Notes: generated from the letters alone by a model not told the origin. DNA of 34,107 nucleotides from a virus (IMGVR_UViG_3300030329_003858:1-34107); one strand, 5' to 3'. Numbered from the stretch's first letter, positions 19,098 to 26,983 are shown. A program made the numbers and translations.

Positions 19098-20099
19098 TTA
19101 TGTGCTTGTATCAAATTTCCAGACTATAGTTGCTACTGTATCGTATGGAGTACTTGTTGGGTCAAAGCTAATAGTAATAATATCACCTTTATCAAATGAT
19201 GCTGTTCCAGTAAAAGTAAATGTATATCCAGTATCATCTGTTGTCATATCTACTGTAATCTCCTCTGTTGCAGTAGAACTAGGAACTTCAGTTCCTTCAT
19301 CAGATTTATGAAATCCTACTACTGAGCTACCACAAGCAGCTTCAGACCTAACTACTACTTTATCAAGTAACCCATCATAAGGTGCAACAAATGCGATATA
19401 TTCATTACTACTTGAAGTTGAATCTCTTTCACTAATATACCCTGTTAGTGGAAGATAATCTTTATTGGCATTTGAAGCGTTCCACCCTACATTCATAATG
19501 TGCCTTATATATCTAGTGTAATCTACATAAGCCTTAATTGATTGTTGACTTGCAATATGAGTTGCTGAATTTGAAGCCATATCATCTTCATCTTTTAATA
19601 GTCCACCTGTTAACCTCCCGTCTGTTCTGAATGAAGCCAAGGCTACCCAACTACCAGTTGAGTATGATTGGAATTCTAAGTTTGCACCATTTACTGCTAC
19701 TATTCTCCATTTATCTGCATTGTCATCTCCATCATCTGCCCAAATATTAATAGACCCTGACTCTCCCTCTCCTCCAGATACTGTTAATTGAGCATCGGGG
19801 CTAGATGTATTAATTCCTATTTTATTATTCGTTGAATCCAAAGTTAATGGATTTAATGCCTCCGAACTTGTAATTGGAATACCTTTAAATTTTTTATTAG
19901 TAGAGTCCCATATAATAATTGAATTATTTTGAGATTTTTCTTTTCTATTTTGACTTGTTAAAACATTGTCATCTGAATCTTTCCATTCAATATCAGATAA
20001 AGCTTTGACATTGGGAGTAACTTTTATTACTCCTCTATTAATTTGAGTAACGGAACTATTCGGAAAAACAATTTTTTTTATATTTTTTAAGAGACTCAT
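19098..20099 (-). CDS. Tail fibre / receptor-binding-type protein (333 aa)
   Basis: Predicted 333 aa. The middle shows two signatures common in phage tail fibres: NKIGINTSSPDAQLTVSGG (residues 92-110), the GIGTxxPxxxL repeat, and DEDDMASNSATHIASQQSIK (170-189) followed by AYVD, the DxDMxSxSAxxxxTQxSxKAYVD element found before the distal part of many fibres. The C-terminal 130 residues are Thr/Ser/Asp-rich beta structure (FVAPYDGLLDKVVVRSE, then TFTGTASFDKGDIITISF), likely a trimerising or receptor-contacting head. No intramolecular chaperone or peptidase motif is visible. It sits one base upstream of the 80-aa gene's stop, in the tail gene group. The host receptor cannot be inferred. Confidence 0.75.
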   Translation of the reverse strand: MSLLKNIKKIVFPNSSVTQINRGVIKVTPNVKALSDIEWKDSDDNVLTSQNRKEKSQNNSIIIWDSTNKKFKGIPITSSEALNPLTLDSTNNKIGINTSSPDAQLTVSGGEGESGSINIWADDGDDNADKWRIVAVNGANLEFQSYSTGSWVALASFRTDGRLTGGLLKDEDDMASNSATHIASQQSIKAYVDYTRYIRHIMNVGWNASNANKDYLPLTGYISERDSTSSSNEYIAFVAPYDGLLDKVVVRSEAACGSSVVGFHKSDEGTEVPSSTATEEITVDMTTDDTGYTFTFTGTASFDKGDIITISFDPTSTPYDTVATIVWKFDTST

Positions 20100-20342
20100 T
20101 TATGATATCTCAATATCTAATTCACTAATTTGGCCTTTCTCTAAAACAGAGTGATACATTTGTCCGTTAATTTTAATAAATTGATAAACTTGTCCTCTAT
20201 CTTTAGATAAGGCATACTGAGGTATTCCTTCGTCTAATTCATTAATAGATGGGACAGAACTTCTATAATTCCCTCTACCTGCCTTAGTAGACTGAGAAAC
20301 TCTTGATATTCTATCAGTATTAGTTACTTCTATATCTGGCAT
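20100..20342 (-). CDS. Small tail-associated protein (80 aa)
   Basis: Predicted 80 aa. The central part (GIPQYALSKDRGQVYQFIKI, then NGQMYHSVL) has the short pattern of a residue-rich linker followed by a beta-hairpin with NGxxY, which I associate with small fibre-adaptor or attachment domains in tail gene clusters. No firm family assignment. Its ATG overlaps the upstream stop as TAATG and its stop abuts the fibre gene start, so it is translationally linked to both the 1189-aa tail protein and the fibre. A role in attaching the fibre to the tail is a reasonable inference but untested. Confidence 0.55.
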   Translation of the reverse strand: MPDIEVTNTDRISRVSQSTKAGRGNYRSSVPSINELDEGIPQYALSKDRGQVYQFIKINGQMYHSVLEKGQISELDIEIS

Positions 20343-23300
20343 TATTTTATTGTTTTAAGTCTATATACTATTGATATATCATTTATAGCAAAATCTGAAT
20401 TTGATGTCCCTGAAAATTTTAATCCAAAACTATAAACATTATTTATACTAGAAGAAGGCTTTAATTCAGCTGTAAACCATTGGTCTGTACCTTTTTGGTA
20501 GTCAGATAAAGGAGTAATACTTGAATTTGTATTATCAGAAGAGCCATCTTCGATTACTTTATAAAAGTTACTAAAAGTATCTACGTCACCATTTACATAA
20601 TACTGAACATTCATAGCGGTAGCATCACCTTTATAAGAAAGATAAACTTTGTATATTTTTTTTCTTTGACCTGGATTGCCAAGGTCATAATCTTTGGTGG
20701 TAAAGTTTAGATTATCTGTAGCAAAAGAATCATCATTCCATTTATAAGCCCTGAGAGTATCATTATCATATCTAAAAACATTTAATTCAAATTCATCATC
20801 TATGAAGCTATTTGTTATAGAGTAAGGGTATTGAGCATCTCCAGAAACTTTTTTAATTCCCTTTGTCCATGATTTAGTAACCATATCATATAAAAATATA
20901 TTATTTGATATTTCAGCATTATCAAAAACTATAATTTGCTTTTTATTAGGATAATATCCTATTGCAGGGTTAATACCAGATGCATTAGTTACAGTAAGAA
21001 ATGTAGTCCATTTGTCTTCAGATATAGTCCTCTTCCCATCTCTTTCTAATAAATTAACAATACTTTTCCCATTGTAAAGATAACATCCATTTTTATTAAC
21101 CCAAATAACTCCAAACTCTATCCTCATAGAAGCGTATTCATTATTAATTCCTAAATTATCATTAACACTTTCTAAAAACTCTACTTCTTGAGAGACATTT
21201 ATAATATACAACTTTCTTTTTTTAAATTGAAGAAGCCTATCAGCATAAGACTCAAGTTTTATAATTTCGTCTCCATCATTAACAGCCGCCTCAAGTATTC
21301 TTGATGGAGTAAAAATATCAAATTTATTTATAGGTGACTTTAAAATTCCATCTGCCTTAGAAACCATTTCCCCGCTAGACTCATAGTATCTAACATTTCC
21401 AATATATGCAGTCCTATTCGCAACAGTAGCTGTTTTATATCTTGCAAATAACCTATCTTCATCTTGATTTATCCCAGTTAAAGATTCATAACTTAAATAA
21501 GGCAAACTATAAAGTTTGTGACCATTAGCAATTAAAAACCTGTATCCATTATTACTATCATCATAAAAGCAATTAATCCAGTTAGATGAGCCAGATGGTC
21601 TTATTTGACCTTTAACTAAGTTAAGTTCAGTAAACTGGTACCATTCGTTTTCAGTATCTCTTTTTAAATATATATTTATTCCAGTAATTCTTTGATTCCA
21701 ACCACCTAGATATTTTAAATTTAAAGAAATCCAAGGAGCGTATCCCCTTGCCTCATTATCATCATTGTCTGATGAGACAAAGGTAAAAGATTCATTACTT
21801 AATGAAGTTAATTCAGAAACTAAAGATTCTTGCTTTCCATCATAAATAAACGATGCTCCAAATTTCCATCTGTCATCTGTATTCCATGATGGAGATTCTA
21901 TGGAAGACCTTCCAGCTTGAATATGAAAGTTGTTTCCAGTAGAAGATAAAAAGTCAGCATCAGGTAATAATCCATATCCTTTAATTGTAATATTTTTTAC
22001 TTTAACTGTAGGGTGAGTAGATATATTATTAAACAAATCAAACTCTTTCATTCCAGCTGAAATAGAAAGTTTTAAATTATTGTCATTTATTGGCAAAAAC
22101 ATTGTCTTAGTTATTGTTGCACTTGTATATGCATAATATGTGCCACTCGTGCATCCAATAAGCATAGCAGCATTAGAGCTATTTGGATATTGATAAGGGT
22201 CAACAGTATTAGAATGAGATAAAAATCCACTTGTATCAAAATTTCGTGTTCCAGAACCCTCTGTACCTATTCTAACAAAAGGATAAGAAACATAAACCTG
22301 CCCTGATATTATTTGAGACGACCATCCACCTGTTGGTTCAATTATTTCAAATTCTACCGTTATTTCCGTAACTACTGATATATTGCCAAGAGCAGATAAA
22401 TCATATGTAGTATGATAACTCTTATCATCATCAGTAGTTGTTGAAGCAATATGATAGTTATCAGCTAGGTCAGTTTCTATTGTGCTTGAAAGTGAAAATG
22501 TATTAACAACTTCATCTTGGCTACTTATAACTTGATTGCTTTCAGATATAGTGGAATTTGAAGGGCTTTGAATTTCAGAACTAAGTAATCCTTCAAAATC
22601 AACTGGAGTAGGAACAGATGAAGATTCAAATAATTGTCTTTGTATCCTTCCATACCAAATAGGATTACTATTGTTTTCAAATTGAGAGTCTGATATTCTT
22701 AAATTACCATCAGATAGTAAAAAATTTGGTTCAACATTGTATTGTTGAGTATAGTTAGGGTTAAATTGACCTAAAGAACCTATAACATCCCAAGAAGATG
22801 TAGACCGTGATAATCTATGAATATTTCCATCATTAGAAACAAAAATTGTAAGCTCATCATCACCACTCCATTCAAGTGTACTGTCGTCTTGACCTGATGA
22901 TAAAGTAATCCATGAATCAAAAACCATCACTGGGCTAGAGGTTTTTTGAACTATAACCTCTGTTGCTCCACTTTCATATATAAAGGTATAATTAGCTGTT
23001 CCCAGTGCAGTTTGTAGCTGAGATTTAATACTTGAAGCTATTTCTGTCGCAGTTGTTGATGCAGTAGCAGAAACTGAAGCAGTCTTTGAATCTACTTGAG
23101 CTGTATAAATAGCAGTCCTAACTTGATTAATTTTAATTTTTATTTGAGAATTAGCAGTATTTTGACCACCTGAAAATGGCGTGCTAAAAAATGGTTCATT
23201 AGCTATTTCACTGTTATTGAAATTGTTATTACCTCCAGTTGTTTGCCCGTCATTATAAAAATAAAATTGCCAACCATTAAATGAAGCAGGAGTAGTTGTA

Positions 23301-23911
23301 ACCGCTGCAGTAGTTGATATTTTAATAGCCCTAGTAAGCTGATTGCCAGTTTGAATTTCTTCAACTAAAAACGATGATAACGAGCTTGTGCCTGCAAAAG
23401 CATCAATTAAATTATTAAAACTTTGAGTAGTCTCTTCTTCAGTATAAGGGTCAGCTCCTTCAGCTGTAATAGGCACTCCGCCTGAATTAGGAGTGTAGGT
23501 ATTTTGATTGTTAGCATTTTCATCTAATAGGTGTATATCCTGGTCATCATCTGATGACAAAAGACTATCTCCATGTACTCCTACAGTACAAGAAGATTGA
23601 ATTAATGGAGCTCCACCATCTATTAATTCTATATCTATATAAGTAGATGAAGGGCCTGAACCTGTAATATGCCTACTAGAGTCAATTCCATATGCAAAAG
23701 CACCTCGACCTTTTGTTACCCCTGAAGAAAGAGCTAAGTCAGGTATATTAGTATCATTATGTGAAAATCCTCCTATTGGCCTTAACTTACCAATATCAGA
23801 AATATTTATATCATCTGATACTGATACCTGATTATCTTCAATATCTCTTGCATCTGAACTGCTATTAAGACCTCCTTCAAATCTATCAATTTTTAATATT
23901 TGTTTAGGCAT
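20342..23911 (-). CDS. Large tail protein, stabilisation/tube type of short-tailed phages (1189 aa)
   Basis: Predicted 1189 aa. The N-terminus (DRFEGGLNSSSDARDIEDNQ) matches the GGLN...R-x-L/I-x-x-N/D-x entry seen in stabilisation/tail-tubular proteins of podoviruses. The last 500 residues contain repeated beta-sheet blades with Trp and Tyr (ADRLLQFKKRKLYII, FGVIWVNKNGCYLYNGKSIV, PAIGYYPNKKQIIVFDN, NNIFLYDMVTKSWTKGI), consistent with a beta-propeller. The middle is Ser/Thr-rich beta structure, apparently inserted, which would make the protein longer than usual. No enzyme motif. It starts within the end of the 78-aa gene (8-base overlap). The presence of this type of protein, with no tape measure or sheath, is the main support for a short tail. 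Confidence 0.72.
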   Translation of the reverse strand: MPKQILKIDRFEGGLNSSSDARDIEDNQVSVSDDINISDIGKLRPIGGFSHNDTNIPDLALSSGVTKGRGAFAYGIDSSRHITGSGPSSTYIDIELIDGGAPLIQSSCTVGVHGDSLLSSDDDQDIHLLDENANNQNTYTPNSGGVPITAEGADPYTEEETTQSFNNLIDAFAGTSSLSSFLVEEIQTGNQLTRAIKISTTAAVTTTPASFNGWQFYFYNDGQTTGGNNNFNNSEIANEPFFSTPFSGGQNTANSQIKIKINQVRTAIYTAQVDSKTASVSATASTTATEIASSIKSQLQTALGTANYTFIYESGATEVIVQKTSSPVMVFDSWITLSSGQDDSTLEWSGDDELTIFVSNDGNIHRLSRSTSSWDVIGSLGQFNPNYTQQYNVEPNFLLSDGNLRISDSQFENNSNPIWYGRIQRQLFESSSVPTPVDFEGLLSSEIQSPSNSTISESNQVISSQDEVVNTFSLSSTIETDLADNYHIASTTTDDDKSYHTTYDLSALGNISVVTEITVEFEIIEPTGGWSSQIISGQVYVSYPFVRIGTEGSGTRNFDTSGFLSHSNTVDPYQYPNSSNAAMLIGCTSGTYYAYTSATITKTMFLPINDNNLKLSISAGMKEFDLFNNISTHPTVKVKNITIKGYGLLPDADFLSSTGNNFHIQAGRSSIESPSWNTDDRWKFGASFIYDGKQESLVSELTSLSNESFTFVSSDNDDNEARGYAPWISLNLKYLGGWNQRITGINIYLKRDTENEWYQFTELNLVKGQIRPSGSSNWINCFYDDSNNGYRFLIANGHKLYSLPYLSYESLTGINQDEDRLFARYKTATVANRTAYIGNVRYYESSGEMVSKADGILKSPINKFDIFTPSRILEAAVNDGDEIIKLESYADRLLQFKKRKLYIINVSQEVEFLESVNDNLGINNEYASMRIEFGVIWVNKNGCYLYNGKSIVNLLERDGKRTISEDKWTTFLTVTNASGINPAIGYYPNKKQIIVFDNAEISNNIFLYDMVTKSWTKGIKKVSGDAQYPYSITNSFIDDEFELNVFRYDNDTLRAYKWNDDSFATDNLNFTTKDYDLGNPGQRKKIYKVYLSYKGDATAMNVQYYVNGDVDTFSNFYKVIEDGSSDNTNSSITPLSDYQKGTDQWFTAELKPSSSINNVYSFGLKFSGTSNSDFAINDISIVYRLKTIK

Positions 23912-24140
23912 TATCTCTTTGATATTCTATATCTTCAATAATGTGATTTTGAGCGTGTTCAGGTAACTCACATAAAGAACAATCATGTTCGGTGAAGTCA
24001 TATTCAGAGTTTTCATCATGGTCAAATATATCAACTCTCATCCCACCTTCCACCTCTCTTATTCGACCTCCATTTGTAGCGCTTTTTTTTTCTTGAATAA
24101 ACTCTCTATATTCCTCTAATAACCTTGGTTCACCTGGCAT
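23904..24140 (-). CDS. Small acidic hypothetical protein (78 aa)
   Basis: Predicted 78 aa, strongly acidic. It contains DCSLCELPEH near residue 53, one CxxC, and several Asp/Glu/His (DHDENSEYDFTEHDC), so metal binding is possible. No membrane segment. It lies 2 bases after the 112-aa gene and overlaps the 1189-aa tail gene by 8 bases, so it is part of the same translation-coupled run. I recognise no family and give no function. Confidence 0.55.
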   Translation of the reverse strand: MPGEPRLLEEYREFIQEKKSATNGGRIREVEGGMRVDIFDHDENSEYDFTEHDCSLCELPEHAQNHIIEDIEYQRDNA

Positions 24141-24142
24141 AA

Positions 24143-24481
24143 CTACTTCTTTTTCTTTTTAGTTATTTTACGGCTTTTAACATTTTCATATGAAGGAGAG
24201 CTCTCTTTTTTCTGTTTATTTATCGCTCTACGCCTTCCAACTGCTCCTCCTACTAATGCCCCAGCTAAAGTAGTTAGTATCTTTCCTTTAGTACTTTTAA
24301 CTCCCTTAGAAGCCATATTCGCCACTACTGCCCCTGCAGGAGCTCCTGTTAAAATACCAAATTTAGATGCAGCGTTTTTAGCTTCTTTCCAATTTGCCAT
24401 TTCGATTTTTTCATCTCTTGTTGGGACTCTACATTCACCTAAGTCAATATCCCAAATAGTTCCTTTTTTGCATTTAGCCAT
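24143..24481 (-). CDS. Small basic membrane-type protein with N-terminal Cys...Cys module (112 aa)
   Basis: Predicted 112 aa. The N-terminus CKKGTIWDIDLGEC has two cysteines 13 apart with a Trp between them and an acidic residue before the second, resembling the modules in the 83- and 87-aa neighbours. The middle (about residues 42-82) holds two Gly/Ala-rich hydrophobic stretches (GILTGAPAGAVVANMA; LTTLAGALVGGAVG), like a small membrane or glycine-zipper protein. The C-terminus is a Lys/Arg tail ending in KKKKK. A good AAGGAA SD is present. A holin-like or minor virion role is possible, but nothing decides between them. Confidence 0.55.
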   Translation of the reverse strand: MAKCKKGTIWDIDLGECRVPTRDEKIEMANWKEAKNAASKFGILTGAPAGAVVANMASKGVKSTKGKILTTLAGALVGGAVGRRRAINKQKKESSPSYENVKSRKITKKKKK

Positions 24482-24483
24482 AA

Positions 24484-24651
24484 TTATTTCCTTTTCTTTT
24501 TATGATGATGACGCTCCCAAACTGGGTGCGGTATTCCTTTGTCTGGTCATATATGAAATGCTTTTCTATCTTTTAACTTATGATAATTACCTGCAATAGC
24601 ATTTTTATCACGTTCATCATGCCCAAACAAGTCTATATTATTTTTAGACAT
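24484..24651 (-). CDS. Small ORF interrupted by one in-frame TGA (34 aa, or 55 codons if read through)
   Basis: ATG 24651 overlaps the stop of the 70-aa gene as TAATG. The frame runs 34 codons (MSKNNIDLFGHDERDKNAIA and on to KAFHI) to TGA at 24549-24547. It then stays open for 20 more codons, PDKGIPHPVWERHHHKKKRK, to TAA 24486-24484, exactly where the SD of the 112-aa gene begins. The second part looks like real protein: its basic tail matches its neighbours and it fills a space that would otherwise be the only unexplained gap in the run. The TGA is followed by C, a leaky context. It may be read through, be a nonsense mutation, or be a sequencing error. Other genes here end in TGA (LamG, 84-aa, 228-aa), so TGA is not a general sense codon. 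Function unknown. Confidence 0.5.
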
Positions 24652-24863
24652 TATAACCCCATTCTATTTTCAACTTTAGATAATCTAGTATGAATATTGT
24701 CTAGATACTCTTCATAGTCAATAGGTTTATGAGAATGCTCCTCTAATTCAGATATTCTTTCATCCAAATCTTTAATAGATTCAAGAATTTCAGATAAAGC
24801 TTGATGAATTAATTCAAAAGGGTCTTCATCTTTTTTATTAACTGCTTTTTTAGTCTTTGCCAT
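24651..24863 (-). CDS. Small coiled-coil protein (70 aa)
   Basis: Predicted 70 aa. A Lys-rich start (MAKTKKAVNKKDED) leads into a heptad-like helix of about 50 residues (ALSEILESIKDLDERISELE, then DNIHTRLSKVENRMG), a probable coiled-coil dimer or trimer. No membrane segment and no cysteines. SD AGGAG lies 6-7 bases upstream. It sits among the small Lys-rich proteins of the late operon. Its function is unknown; a minor virion or scaffold-like role would fit. Confidence 0.6.
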   Translation of the reverse strand: MAKTKKAVNKKDEDPFELIHQALSEILESIKDLDERISELEEHSHKPIDYEEYLDNIHTRLSKVENRMGL

Positions 24864-24872
24864 TAAAATCTC

Positions 24873-25124
24873 CTATTCTAATTCGTAAGGCATCATTCCT
24901 TCTGCTTCTACAACAGGCATATCTCTCTTTCTTTCTTTCATAAAAGCTTCATCCACTAAAGGAGTATAGCTAGGTATATTTTCCATGCAATCTCCTTTAC
25001 TATCAAAACCCATTCCTTTCCAATCAGAACACATTTTTGGCTTATCAGTTTTTATTCTTGAAGAACCAGTTTTAGCTTTTGGTCTACCAACTTTAGACCC
25101 ATAAGTTCCTTTTCCTTTTGCCAT
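24873..25124 (-). CDS. Small basic protein with Cys-Trp-Cys module (83 aa)
   Basis: Predicted 83 aa. A basic Gly/Lys-rich N-terminus (MAKGKGTYGSKVGRPKAKTG) precedes PKMCSDWKGMGFDSKGDC (about residues 29-46), the same module as in the upstream 87-aa protein: PK-C, W-K, G-F/Y, S, D-C. An acidic C-terminal stretch rich in Met and Glu follows. SD AAAGGAG with a 7-base spacer gives a confident start. The family is not recognised. The shared module suggests gene duplication and a small disulphide- or metal-stabilised fold, probably exposed on the virion or acting in assembly. Confidence 0.6.
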   Translation of the reverse strand: MAKGKGTYGSKVGRPKAKTGSSRIKTDKPKMCSDWKGMGFDSKGDCMENIPSYTPLVDEAFMKERKRDMPVVEAEGMMPYELE

Positions 25125-25151
25125 GTTATTTCTCCTTTTGTTTTTTCATAA

Positions 25152-25415
25152 TTAGTAAGCCATTCTTGATTTCATTGGAGACTTTGATTTCATTTTCTTG
25201 GACTTAGGTTTATCCATATCCACCATTGTTTCTTTTTCGTCTCCATAAGAAACACAATCACTCATACTTGAATATCCTAATTTTTTCCATTCTGTTGCAC
25301 ATTTTTTTGGACTTGGCATATTATAACTCCTTTTATTTCCTGTTTTTAAATTACTACTATCGTTTTTATTGTTTCTATTTGGTATCTTACCAGAAACACT
25401 ATCTAAATTTATCAT
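25152..25415 (-). CDS. Small basic protein with Cys-Trp-Cys module; possible two starts (87 or 55 aa)
   Basis: The long form starts at ATG 25415 (TAATG overlap with the upstream gene, no SD) and has 87 aa. An internal in-frame ATG at 25319 has the strong SD AAAAGGAG (25327-25334) at 7 bases and would give a 55-aa form beginning MPSPKKCATEWKKLGYSSMS. The module PKKC...WKKLGY...SDC repeats that of the 83-aa gene. The C-terminus is Lys/Ser/Met-rich (DKPKSKKMKSKSPMKSRMAY). The 32-residue leader is Asn/Lys/Ser-rich and could be untranslated or an optional extension. Function unknown. Confidence 0.55.
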   Translation of the reverse strand: MINLDSVSGKIPNRNNKNDSSNLKTGNKRSYNMPSPKKCATEWKKLGYSSMSDCVSYGDEKETMVDMDKPKSKKMKSKSPMKSRMAY

Positions 25416-25942
25416 TATGTATCTGTTTTAATTACAGCAGCTACTAAACATTGAACTTTTCCTCCTCCACTACCACCAAAACCAGCTGCCCCTGCTATAC
25501 AATGAATATCATCTTCTGTGGCATTTATTTTACCAAACCATACTTCACCAGCTGCTATTTCTATTGATGAACTTATCCCAGTATTTACAGCTGCATCTCC
25601 ATCATGGTCAAAATTTATATAAACACTATCAGTAGTTGAAGTACTCCCATCATGTGTTACTCCTAAATTTTTAACAAAAAGAAATTTAACTTCATCTGAT
25701 GCCGCAACAGTATCCAATGTTCCTCCAGCATCAATACTCCCTCCACCTGCAGCTGAGTTACCTAAAGGGCCTCCTCCTACTATAATTAAATCTTGACTAG
25801 TTGCTAATACATTAACTAACCCATACCACCATTTATTATTACCTGTTCCTGGATTATATGCATATGTTTGATTTTCTAATATTTTTTGTATCTCATCTGG
25901 CAGAAATACTGCCTTAACTGTCATTGTTGCATCATTAGCCAT
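25415..25942 (-). CDS. Beta-rich virion surface protein candidate (175 aa)
   Basis: Predicted 175 aa, rich in Gly, Ala, Thr and Asp. After a mixed N-terminal part there is a Gly/Ala-rich loop (GGGPLGNSAAGGGSIDAGGT) and a beta-sandwich-like half (VKFLFVKNLGV, SVYINFDHDG, SIEIAAGEVWFGKI). The latter follows the same strand order as the 153-aa gene before it (NL...F..., then AG-x-x-W/F). This kind of small beta protein is common among decoration or fibre components in marine-type phage genomes. Start and upstream stop overlap as TAATG. No enzymatic motif; the virion role is inferred. Confidence 0.6.
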   Translation of the reverse strand: MANDATMTVKAVFLPDEIQKILENQTYAYNPGTGNNKWWYGLVNVLATSQDLIIVGGGPLGNSAAGGGSIDAGGTLDTVAASDEVKFLFVKNLGVTHDGSTSTTDSVYINFDHDGDAAVNTGISSSIEIAAGEVWFGKINATEDDIHCIAGAAGFGGSGGGKVQCLVAAVIKTDT

Positions 25943-26403
25943 TATACACTCGCAATAAACATTTCTAAGTTACACGAAGCAGTATCTGCATCCGCTTGAA
26001 TATTAGTTAAACTTCCAAAATTTGAACTAGAAGCCGCGTCAGCATCTTGAGTAGCATTCATAATAGCAGTCATTCCGTTATTATTATCACCATTCCATAT
26101 AAAAGATTGACCTGCGTCAAGCTTAATGGCAACTTCATCATTATCTTGGTTTCTAAATGTTAACGTAATAAAGTTTGAAGTATCTAGATTAGTAAATCTT
26201 ATATATCTAACATCAGCTGCGATGTAATGACCAGCAGAAGCGACAGCAGTACTAAATGTAGCTATAACACACTCTGTAGTTGTAATAGTTAAAATTCTTT
26301 TAGTAGATTCGACTATACCACTAATAGTTTTTGTATTAGAAGCTCCTTGGTCATAACCATTTATAGTTAAGGCTTCTGTTAATGTTACTTTTAAATCAGC
26401 CAT
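25942..26403 (-). CDS. Beta-rich virion protein candidate (153 aa)
   Basis: Predicted 153 aa, Thr/Ala/Asn/Asp-rich and beta-rich. The core VRYIRFTNLDTSNFITLTFR, followed by a DAGQSFIWNG strand, is the recognisable pattern of a small phage structural domain that recurs in decoration and tail-associated proteins. The C-terminus is Ala/Ser/Asp-rich with a single Cys. SD AAGGA precedes the ATG. It lies between the membrane mini-protein cluster and its 175-aa neighbour, with which it may share ancestry. No enzyme motif seen. Confidence 0.6.
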   Translation of the reverse strand: MADLKVTLTEALTINGYDQGASNTKTISGIVESTKRILTITTTECVIATFSTAVASAGHYIAADVRYIRFTNLDTSNFITLTFRNQDNDEVAIKLDAGQSFIWNGDNNNGMTAIMNATQDADAASSSNFGSLTNIQADADTASCNLEMFIASV

Positions 26404-26412
26404 ATTTAATCC

Positions 26413-26652
26413 TTAAAAAATTTTCCATTTTAAATTTATAACACTTTTAAGTACATCAAGTACTTCTTTCATAATCTTTTTCTTTTCAGCGGCAGTTACT
26501 TTTTTATCAGCATATGCCTCCTCAAGAACTTTTGCTACATCACCTATTTCTTTCATCATAGTTTTATACTTAGCAGCCATCATTGTGGCTACACCTGCTA
26601 TGATTAAAGCCAATAAGTAAAATAGGTTTGACCAACTAAAAAAATCTAACAT
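26413..26652 (-). CDS. Small membrane protein, holin-like (79 aa)
   Basis: Predicted 79 aa. One transmembrane segment lies near residues 9-27 (LFYLLALIIAGVATMMAA). A charged amphipathic helix follows (ADKKVTAAEKKKIMKEVLDV). SD AAAAGGAG with a short spacer gives a confident start. Single-membrane-span proteins of this size with a cytoplasmic helical tail occur as holins or as minor phage membrane proteins. Several other tiny membrane ORFs lie just upstream, so which one, if any, forms the lysis pore cannot be told. No endolysin is present in the window. Confidence 0.6.
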   Translation of the reverse strand: MLDFFSWSNLFYLLALIIAGVATMMAAKYKTMMKEIGDVAKVLEEAYADKKVTAAEKKKIMKEVLDVLKSVINLKWKIF

Positions 26653-26670
26653 ATATTCTCCTTTTAATAT

Positions 26671-26844
26671 TTATTTCCCTACTTTTTTCATGGCCATTTT
26701 ATGAGACTCTGTAAAAGTTTTCCCCTTAGCCATTAAAGAAACCATTTCTTTTAAATGCTTTGCAGTATGATGCTTTGAATGTTTCTTCATAGCATTTGTC
26801 TGCCTAGTATTTAAAGAAGCTATATTAACTCCCTTAATTTTCAT
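26671..26844 (-). CDS. Small His/Lys-rich basic protein (57 aa)
   Basis: A 57-codon ORF with SD AAGGAG 8 bases before ATG 26844, ending in TAA 26673-26671, with the next gene's SD close behind. It is very basic with a His cluster (MKKHSKHHTAKHLKEM) and a C-terminal half of the form LMAKGKTFTESHKMAMKKVG. Small proteins with this H...H...M...G-x-(S/T)-F-x-x-(A/S)-H pattern seem to recur in phage late regions, but I know no function for them. DNA binding inside the capsid is possible given the charge. It fills most of the interval between the holin-like gene and the 45-aa ORF. Confidence 0.6.
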   Translation of the reverse strand: MKIKGVNIASLNTRQTNAMKKHSKHHTAKHLKEMVSLMAKGKTFTESHKMAMKKVGK

Positions 26845-26845
26845 A

Positions 26846-26983
26846 TTACTTGCTCCTTATCTTTTTAATTAAATAAATAATTTGTAATACTCCCACAGTA
26901 AGGCCAATATAAAATGGTACCCACTCTGTAAAACATACTGTCATTGTGCCATAAGAATATAATGTCGTTCTTAAACTATCCAC
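26846..26983 (-). CDS. Membrane mini-protein (45 aa)
   Basis: GTG 26983 starts inside the end of the synthetase-like gene and has the strong SD AAGGAGG (26993-26999) at 9 bases. The 45-residue product has one hydrophobic segment (VPFYIGLTVGVLQIIYLI) and a basic C-terminus (KKIRSK). It ends at TAA 26848-26846, one base before the ATG of the 57-aa gene. An internal ATG (codon 14) is possible but has no SD. The coupled layout and SD argue that it is real. A lysis-related or other membrane role is likely; no family is recognised. Confidence 0.55.
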   Translation of the reverse strand: MDSLRTTLYSYGTMTVCFTEWVPFYIGLTVGVLQIIYLIKKIRSK

